Shown here one piece after another: positions 35,617 to 40,529 of a stretch of DNA of 40,529 nucleotides (positions are counted from its first letter, which is position 1; every line of letters starts with the position of its first letter). Below the pieces are notes generated by a model that worked only from the letters and a program-made list of their open reading frames with translations, was not told the DNA's origin and ran no database searches. Source of the DNA: Alphaproteobacteria bacterium (GTDB taxonomy: Bacteria; Pseudomonadota; Alphaproteobacteria; Rhizobiales; JAJRRF01); the NCBI GenBank assembly GCA_024279735.1, contig JAJRRF010000124.1, positions 1 through 40,529 of the forward strand. The letters run 5' to 3'. Both the position numbers and the translations under genes were made by a program.

Positions 35617-36339
35617 CTACTTTCTGGCTATCGCCTTGCCTGACTGGGTCTTGGCATCAGCTGCCCGAAGATAAAGCGGCGAGATTTTTCCTTCAGAAAC
35701 TGGCAACTTTTCAGCTATAACTGACAAGTCACGGGCATCTGGCAAGAACAGGCTATCTTTCCAGAATTCACTCCCCAAAGCATCCGCCTGAAGCAGTCCC
35801 GCGCCGCTTCCAATCATCAGATGCTGAGCACACCCACCCCGTTTTTTGAGATAACCGGCTACGTCCCGAACAGATAAAATTTGCACATCATCCAAAGGAA
35901 GCCCTTTGGAGGAGAAGCATTGCAGGTAAACATCGCCACGTCTGGCATCCAGAACAACAATAATTTCACTGTCATCAGCAGAAAATTGCTGCTGGCTACT
36001 ATCTGCCACCTGGCGCAACCACCCCAAGGCAATGACATGAAGGCTGGTTGTAGAAACAACAGGCTTTTTGGAGGCCAATGCAAGACCCCGCGCGGTTGCC
36101 ACCCCAATGCGGACACCTGTAAAGGTTCCTGGCCCCGCTGTTACAGCAATCCGGTCAAGATCAGCAAAGCCAAGACCACTTTTATCCAGCATAGCCTTTA
36201 TCATTGGCAAAAGCTGCTCGGCATGCCCCTTGTTCATGACCTCAAAAGTTGCGAAAAGATCAACCAGTGCGCCATCTTCCAGATGTGCAACGGCAGCAGA
36301 GCAAGCCCCAACTGATGTATCAAATGCCAATATTTTCAA
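35617..36339 (-). CDS. tsaB: tRNA threonylcarbamoyladenosine biosynthesis protein TsaB
   Basis: TsaB dimerises with TsaD for the t6A modification of tRNA. The ASKHA N-terminus MKILAFDTSVGACSAAV and ITAGPGTFTGVRIGVATARGLA-like block (here AVTAGPGTFTGVRIGVAT) are clear. The 240 residues are normal. It starts with TTG at 36337-36339, preceded by AAGGG about 8 bases upstream, so the rare start is supported. The nitroreductase stop is 23 bases upstream. Confidence 0.95.
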   Translation of the reverse strand: MKILAFDTSVGACSAAVAHLEDGALVDLFATFEVMNKGHAEQLLPMIKAMLDKSGLGFADLDRIAVTAGPGTFTGVRIGVATARGLALASKKPVVSTTSLHVIALGWLRQVADSSQQQFSADDSEIIVVLDARRGDVYLQCFSSKGLPLDDVQILSVRDVAGYLKKRGGCAQHLMIGSGAGLLQADALGSEFWKDSLFLPDARDLSVIAEKLPVSEGKISPLYLRAADAKTQSGKAIARK

Positions 36340-36362
36340 GGAGACTGCCCTTTGCTGTTAAG

Positions 36363-36953
36363 CTAGATAATTTCTGCAAATTCATCAAAGCTAAAGCGCG
36401 GTGACCTTGGAAACAACCCTTCTGGGTCGCCAAACCCAATATTGCACAAAAAATTACTCTTATAGCCTGTGTCTGCGAAAAATTCCTTATCCACAGCCTC
36501 ATTATCAAAACCGGACATTGGCCCACAATCCAGCCCAATCGCCCGCGCAGCCATAATAAAATAGGCTCCCTGCAACGTACCGTTCCGAAAAGCTGTCTCC
36601 TCAATCAGGGCATCATTCCCCTCAAACCAACTTTTGGCATCATCATGAGGGAAGAGTTGGGGCAAATGCTCATAAAATTTCATGTCATGGGCGAGAATGG
36701 CACAGACAGGAGCAGCTAACATTTTCGTCTGGTTACCTTCCATAAGGTGCGGCTTCAGGCGTTGCTTGCTTTCCTCTTTCTTCACGAAGACAAGGCGCAG
36801 CGGGGAACAGTTTGCACTGGTCGGAGCCCATTTGAGCAGATTGGCCAACTCTTTCAAAGCCGTATCTGAAATTGGTTTGTCAAGCCATTGATTATGGGTT
36901 CGTGCCTCAAAAAAAAGTTGGTCGAGTGCAATTTGCGATATTTTGTCAGCCAT
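36363..36953 (-). CDS. FMN nitroreductase, RutE-like (malonic semialdehyde reductase family)
   Basis: The 196 residues closely resemble E. coli RutE as I remember it. The shared features are [74 protein letters not shown] and [16 protein letters not shown]. RutE reduces malonic semialdehyde in pyrimidine degradation. No other rut genes are seen here, so the true substrate is open. It is located between nfuA and tsaB. Confidence 0.88.
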   Translation of the reverse strand: MADKISQIALDQLFFEARTHNQWLDKPISDTALKELANLLKWAPTSANCSPLRLVFVKKEESKQRLKPHLMEGNQTKMLAAPVCAILAHDMKFYEHLPQLFPHDDAKSWFEGNDALIEETAFRNGTLQGAYFIMAARAIGLDCGPMSGFDNEAVDKEFFADTGYKSNFLCNIGFGDPEGLFPRSPRFSFDEFAEII

Positions 36954-37083
36954 AGTCAGGCGGGCCTTCTCAAGGAATTAGGTAAGCTTTATAGTCCACA
37001 AAGCATGGACTGATCGTCAGGTTATAGGGGCAAGGCAAGGGAATGTCAGTAACTATTGTCACCCCATCCCCTACATCATCTTC

Positions 37084-37650
37084 CTAACCCATCGTCTGCT
37101 GGACTTCCTTGACAGACGGTACATAATGCTTGAGCATTTTTTCAACGCCGTTTTTCAGGGTCGCAGTAGAGGACGGGCAACCGGAACAGGCTCCGCGCAT
37201 TTCCAACATCACAATACCGTCCTTGAAACCACGAAAGATAATGTCTCCGCCGTCTTGCGCAACAGCAGGGCGTACCCGGGTATCAAGCAATTCCTTGATT
37301 TCCTTGACCAGGTCAGCATCCTGTTCGTCGAAGGTCTCATTTGCAATTTGTTCAGGAACCTCTTCGCCCTCTACCACTGGCAGGTCAGACATATAGTGTT
37401 CCATGATCGTACCCATAATTGCAGGCTTGATACTGGCCCATTCTGTGGCACTGTCCTTGGTCACAGAAATAAAGTCCGTACTCAAAAAAATACCGCCAAC
37501 CCCCGGGATACCAAACAGGGTCTTCGCCAATGGGGACTGGCCAGCATCTTCCGCCTTCTTATAGTCCAGCATCCCGCTTTTGAGCACAGGCTTGCCTGGG
37601 ATAAACTTAATGGTGGCCGGATTTGGGGTTTCTTCTGTCTGGATAAACAT
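37084..37650 (-). CDS. nfuA: NfuA-type Fe-S carrier (Nfu_N plus NifU domain)
   Basis: It receives and passes Fe-S clusters to client proteins. The N-terminal Nfu_N domain (IQTEETPNPATIKFIPGKPV) is degenerate and binds targets. The C-terminal NifU domain has CSGCPSS, the cluster CxxC, within DIIFRGFKDGIVMLEMRGA-type context. I choose the ATG at 37650 because AGGA lies 7 bases before it; the open frame begins at a GTG one codon earlier. The length is 188. Together with the SUF operon and MiaB it forms a client and carrier network, although they are not in one operon. Confidence 0.94.
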   Translation of the reverse strand: MFIQTEETPNPATIKFIPGKPVLKSGMLDYKKAEDAGQSPLAKTLFGIPGVGGIFLSTDFISVTKDSATEWASIKPAIMGTIMEHYMSDLPVVEGEEVPEQIANETFDEQDADLVKEIKELLDTRVRPAVAQDGGDIIFRGFKDGIVMLEMRGACSGCPSSTATLKNGVEKMLKHYVPSVKEVQQTMG

Positions 37651-37796
37651 CACACTGTCCTTAATGTTTTGGAATCTGAAGCCGTAAAGGCCACAAGACT
37701 AAAATGCCTTGGCCTACAACTCTTTATTTAAGTCCCAACAAACTAAACCCTAGCAAAACAGTCAAGATTTATCTTGGCTATACATGTTATTACCCA

Positions 37797-38555
37797 TCAT
37801 TTCTGTTCTGACTGGCCCTTAAGGCCAAAACGCAGCCTGAAGGCATCCGGAGTTTTGTAAAAGATATGTGACCCGACCTGCCCAAGATGGCAAAACCTTC
37901 TTGCCCAGGATGGCCTGACGGCTTCTGTATGGAAATAGGTCGCATTGGCAATATTATCCAGCCAAATATTACCGCTGACAAAGTTGCGCACCACCATTTG
38001 CGCCTGCTCCCAGCTGTCTGGGTCTACAGCCGGCCTCTTACGCTTGTCACAGGCAAAAGAGAACTGGCATCCCTTTTTCCTTTGATAGACAACGCCGCAC
38101 ACCGTATCAGGAAAATCATCACTGATAACCCGGTTGATAATCACCTGGGCAACTGCAATCTGTCCCTTAAGGTTTTCCCCCCGCGCCTCATAATAGATAG
38201 CCGTTGCCAGACACCCCTGCTCCCTAACGCTGAACACATCCCCTTTCTTCTTCAAAAGCTTGTGCCTTGAGAGGAGATATTCCATCGGGGTAATATGCGG
38301 GCCATGCAATGCGCCATGAGCATAAAATTTTTGGCTGCGTTGCCCTGCCTTGAAACACACAGTCTCAATATCCAGGCTCTTGTCTCCCAAAGACCTGACT
38401 GGCCTGTGCCCATTACGCTTATTGGGGATCGTTTTATGACGTTCAGGAAGCGGGTCAACAAGGTTATCCTCCCCTGATTTCACGGCTCCAAAACCCGCAG
38501 AAATACTGGTTGGCATAACCAGCAACAAAACACCAAAAAGGAAAGGGTAACGCAT
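37797..38555 (-). CDS. Exported SleB/CwlJ-type cell wall hydrolase
   Basis: A signal peptide (MRYPFLFGVLLLVMPTSISA) precedes a spacer of about 95 residues. The Hydrolase_2 domain follows: EQGCLATAIYYEARGENLKG with the catalytic Glu, AQVIINRVISDDFPDTVCGV, and CQFSFACDKR. ANATYFHTEAVRPSWA closes the domain. Such proteins cut peptidoglycan glycan strands. The 252 residues are normal for alphaproteobacterial members. It sits between trpS and nfuA. A short inverted repeat (ATACTGTC 38583-38590 with GACAGTAT 38616-38623) lies just upstream of its start. Confidence 0.9.
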   Translation of the reverse strand: MRYPFLFGVLLLVMPTSISAGFGAVKSGEDNLVDPLPERHKTIPNKRNGHRPVRSLGDKSLDIETVCFKAGQRSQKFYAHGALHGPHITPMEYLLSRHKLLKKKGDVFSVREQGCLATAIYYEARGENLKGQIAVAQVIINRVISDDFPDTVCGVVYQRKKGCQFSFACDKRKRPAVDPDSWEQAQMVVRNFVSGNIWLDNIANATYFHTEAVRPSWARRFCHLGQVGSHIFYKTPDAFRLRFGLKGQSEQK

Positions 38556-38652
38556 ATTTGTCTCTTACCATCATCACTCAAAATACTGTCATACAACACG
38601 AAACAGTTGCATAGAGACAGTATAATAAATTTTTATGGTAAAATTCACTATC

Positions 38653-39696
38653 CTAAATAAAACCAACAATGCCTTTCACCGCCTTCATGACAGGCTGAGA
38701 AATTTCTCTGGCTCTTACAGCCCCATCGCGCAAAATTTCATCTATATGGCCAGGATCATCCATAAGACGGTTCATCTCATCGCCGATTGGCTTCATTTTG
38801 GCGACTGCCAGCTCTGAGAGGGCTGGCTTGAAAGCAGAAAACTGCTGGCCGCCATATTGTTTCAGGACATCCTCAACAGTGCTGTCACTCAGAGCTGCAT
38901 AGATATTGACCAGGTTACGTGCCTCTGCCCTGCCCTCAAGCCCCTTTTCTTCAGACGGCAGCCCGTCAGGATCCGTCCGCGCCTTGCGGATTTTCTTGGC
39001 AATGGTCTCTGCGTCATCACTCAGGTTAATCCGCGACAGGTCGGAAGCAGCGGACTTGCTCATCTTTTGCGAGCCGTCCTTTAGCGACATCACGCGGGTG
39101 GCTGTCCCTGCAATCAAGGGGTCAGGCTGCGGAAAGAAACCGTCAGCAAAGCCAGCCTCTGCGATTGGCTCTGCAAAGTCCTTATTGAATTTTTGGGCAA
39201 TATCACGCGCCAGTTCCAGGTGCTGTTTCTGGTCTTCACCAACAGGAACATGGGTGGCGCGGTACAGCAAAATATCGGCGGCCATCAACACAGGATAGGC
39301 ATAGAGACCAACAGAGGCATTTTCCTTGTGCTTACCAGCCTTTTCCTTGAACTGGGTCATGCGGTTGAGCCACCCCATCCGCGCCACACAGTTAAAAATC
39401 CAGGCCAGTTCAGCATGTCCAGAGACCTGAGACTGGTTAAAGATAATATGCTTTTTGGGGTCAACCCCAGAAGCAATAAAGGAGGCCGTCACTTCCCTGA
39501 TATTTTTGGTCAGCTCGGCAGGGTCTTGCCAAACTGTAATGGCGTGCATGTCCACAACACAATACAGACAGCTGTCAAACTTTTGCTGCAAGTCTACAAA
39601 TTTCCTGATTGCCCCCAGATAATTTCCCAGGTGCAAGTTTCCAGTAGGCTGCACCCCTGAAAATACCCGTTCTATCATACCGTCGTTCAGTGCCAT
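38653..39696 (-). CDS. trpS: Tryptophanyl-tRNA synthetase TrpS
   Basis: It charges tRNA-Trp. The class I HIGH motif is in [14 protein letters not shown], and KMSKS is in [20 protein letters not shown], with [19 protein letters not shown] between. The 347 residues are normal. GAGA about 9 bases before the ATG supports the start at 39696. It is the last of the housekeeping block before the toxin-antitoxin pair on the other strand. murJ, a common upstream neighbour, is not in the window. Confidence 0.97.
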   Translation of the reverse strand: MALNDGMIERVFSGVQPTGNLHLGNYLGAIRKFVDLQQKFDSCLYCVVDMHAITVWQDPAELTKNIREVTASFIASGVDPKKHIIFNQSQVSGHAELAWIFNCVARMGWLNRMTQFKEKAGKHKENASVGLYAYPVLMAADILLYRATHVPVGEDQKQHLELARDIAQKFNKDFAEPIAEAGFADGFFPQPDPLIAGTATRVMSLKDGSQKMSKSAASDLSRINLSDDAETIAKKIRKARTDPDGLPSEEKGLEGRAEARNLVNIYAALSDSTVEDVLKQYGGQQFSAFKPALSELAVAKMKPIGDEMNRLMDDPGHIDEILRDGAVRAREISQPVMKAVKGIVGFI

Positions 39697-39875
39697 TTCA
39701 AAAATCTCTTATATACTGGTTGAGTGTGGGGCAGTTATGGCGCAACTGACACAATGGCGCAAGGGGCGCGGCCTGATATTCATAAAGAACGGTTCTTTTT
39801 GCCCAACCCCCCAGCCTGTGATATAGTCAAAAGGTGATAGGTATTAACTCATTTACCAACATTGAAAGCACCAAA
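39697..39875. promoter_or_regulatory. Divergent promoter region between trpS and the toxin-antitoxin pair
   Basis: This region should carry both promoters. I note a direct repeat ATGGCGCAA (39737-39745 and 39754-39762) and a small palindrome AAAGAA with TTCTTT around 39784-39798. No -35/-10 pair could be picked with confidence. Palindromes ahead of an RHH antitoxin are candidate autoregulatory operators. Confidence 0.3.
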
Positions 39876-40097
39876 ATGTCTGACCAAACCATAGCCGCAA
39901 ATATTGATGCCAAAATTGTTAAGGAAATAGAACAGATTGCCAAACAGGAGGGTCTGTCTGTAGAATCCCTTGTCGCTGAAGCCCTTGGGGATCTTATTAC
40001 AAAAAAACAAAAAGACAAACCCCGTAGCCATGTCATGTCCGCCTATCAGGACAGCCATAAAGACTTTGCACCCCTTTATAAAAAACTGGCACAATGA
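39876..40097 (+). CDS. Ribbon-helix-helix antitoxin of a Doc-type toxin-antitoxin pair
   Basis: The product (73 residues) has an N-terminal RHH-like region (TIAANIDAKIVKEIEQIAKQ) followed by SVESLVAEALGDLI. A C-terminal tail, YQDSHKDFAPLYKKLAQ, is of the type that binds Doc toxins. The stop overlaps the toxin start (ATGA at 40094-40097). The frame is open from a GTG at 39834; I use the ATG at 39876, with a weak GAAAG 8 bases before it. It probably represses its own promoter. Confidence 0.8.
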   Translation: MSDQTIAANIDAKIVKEIEQIAKQEGLSVESLVAEALGDLITKKQKDKPRSHVMSAYQDSHKDFAPLYKKLAQ

Positions 40098-40423
40098 CAG
40101 ACTACATTACCCTGGCTGAAATACTGGCTATTCATAAAGACCAGATCATCCGCTATGGCGGGGCAGAAGGTATGCGAGACCAAAACCTGCTTGATTCGGC
40201 ATTATTCAGGCCACAATCGGGCTATTATCCTGATGTGATCGCGGAAGCTGCTGCCCTATGGGAAAGCCTGTTACAGAACCATCCCTTTATAGATGGCAAT
40301 AAACGTACAGCCTTTGCTGCCATGTTTACCTTTTTGCATATTAACGGCTGGAAGCTTACTGCAAATGCAGACGAAACCTATGCTTTTCTCCATAGTACAC
40401 GACTAATTTGCATAAGACATTGA
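40094..40423 (+). CDS. doc: Doc-family toxin, 3' end replaced by an IS
   Basis: Doc toxins are small Fic-fold kinases that phosphorylate EF-Tu. The motif HPFIDGNKR is intact, with H63, F65, D67, N69, K70 and R71. GGAEGMRDQNLLDSALFRPQ is the family N-terminal block. The IS begins at 40391, exactly at codon 100. The last ten residues (HSTRLICIRH) are therefore IS-encoded, and the usual 25 or so C-terminal residues are missing. The toxin is 109 residues against about 125-130 normally. It may be unstable or inactive, although the catalytic core remains. The antitoxin overlaps its start. Confidence 0.85.
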   Translation: MTDYITLAEILAIHKDQIIRYGGAEGMRDQNLLDSALFRPQSGYYPDVIAEAAALWESLLQNHPFIDGNKRTAFAAMFTFLHINGWKLTANADETYAFLHSTRLICIRH

Positions 40424-40529
40424 AAAAGCGTTAAGATTTTCTGATTTGTTTCACGACATAATGAGGAAACCTTATGAAACACTTGATCAATGCCCTGCAA
40501 GGAAGCCTAAAAGAATATATTCCACTTCG
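40391..40529 (+). mobile_element. Left end of an insertion sequence (IS4-like), partial
   Basis: It starts with CATAGTACACGACT (40391-40404), the exact reverse complement of 124-137. A 69-base leader separates this repeat from a transposase ATG at 40474. It is inserted in doc after codon 99. The right end is outside the window. Confidence 0.65.
40474..40529 (+). CDS. Transposase N-terminus (partial, probably IS4 family)
   Basis: The ATG at 40474 has AGGA 6 bases upstream and opens MKHLINALQGSLKEYIPLR to the window edge. The pattern of a short N-terminal helix with LxxxLxxYIPL fits IS4-family transposases as I recall them. Only 18 complete codons are visible, so the family call depends on the match with the frame at 3-119, which is the presumed other end of the same protein type. 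Confidence 0.5.
   Translation, partial: MKHLINALQGSLKEYIPL

Noticed and set aside
37126-37731. 201-codon plus-strand frame opposite nfuA
   Set aside because: It is a shadow frame over a clear nfuA and contains no protein family signature.
39784-39798. Hairpin AAAGAA/TTCTTT as a terminator
   Set aside because: The stem is only six A/T-rich pairs with a 3-base loop, so it is too weak to call.
1-40529. A 40-kb composite transposon carrying the housekeeping block
   Set aside because: The segment carries secA, mutS, trpS and other core genes in ordinary order. Two IS copies at the edges more likely mark where the region or contig was cut.
1-40529. CRISPR array, tRNA or rRNA genes
   Set aside because: I saw no regularly spaced repeats and no cloverleaf or rRNA-like stretches when reading the intergenic regions.

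Overview
This window looks like chromosomal DNA of a moderate-GC alphaproteobacterium. I base that on gene order and content, not on a search. The SUF iron-sulfur operon is headed by an IscR-type regulator and a second cysteine desulfurase. The block trpS, SleB-type hydrolase, NfuA, nitroreductase, tsaB, rimI, fur, plsC, miaB, phoH, ybeY, corC is a typical alphaproteobacterial core cluster. Fur lacks the CxxC pair of the enterobacterial protein. Nearly every large gene is on the minus strand.

Layout: (1) 1-137 is the end of an insertion sequence (IS). (2) 183-11474 holds two small paralogous membrane proteins, then secA, glnD and mutS, all leftward, with a 1-kb AT-rich gap at 7.2-8.3 kb that carries small plus-strand units. 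(3) 11552-13324 is a secreted TPR protein. (4) 13461-22547 is the SUF operon, read leftward: iscR, cysteine desulfurase, sufB, a small membrane ORF, a broken TPR gene, sufC, sufD, sufS, sufT, sufA. (5) 22969-27351 holds an alpha/beta hydrolase, a lipoprotein, the KDO-pathway isomerase kdsD and an outer-membrane beta-barrel protein. (6) 27364-30191 is hbd, a divergent etfA and corC. (7) 30252-39696 is the translation, RNA and envelope housekeeping block from ybeY to trpS. (8) 39876-40423 is an RHH antitoxin/Doc toxin pair, with the toxin cut by a second copy of an IS whose transposase begins at 40474.

The most informative signals are mobile-element scars. The same 14-bp sequence ends both edge IS copies, in inverted orientation, and the right copy supplies the last ten codons of doc. 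Inside the SUF operon, a 176-bp element with perfect 16-bp terminal inverted repeats (18096-18271) sits between two T6 runs and splits a TPR gene. Removing it restores an in-frame TPR helix and a natural stop at 18000. The same gene also has two compensating frameshifts near its signal peptide. Two further palindromic intergenic elements lie at 23637-23736 and 25245-25401. A candidate IscR operator lies at 22832-22850. The EtfA homologue lacks an adjacent etfB and has conservative changes at two FAD-contact positions.

I saw no tRNA, rRNA or CRISPR array. All functional calls are from reading motifs; no database search was run.
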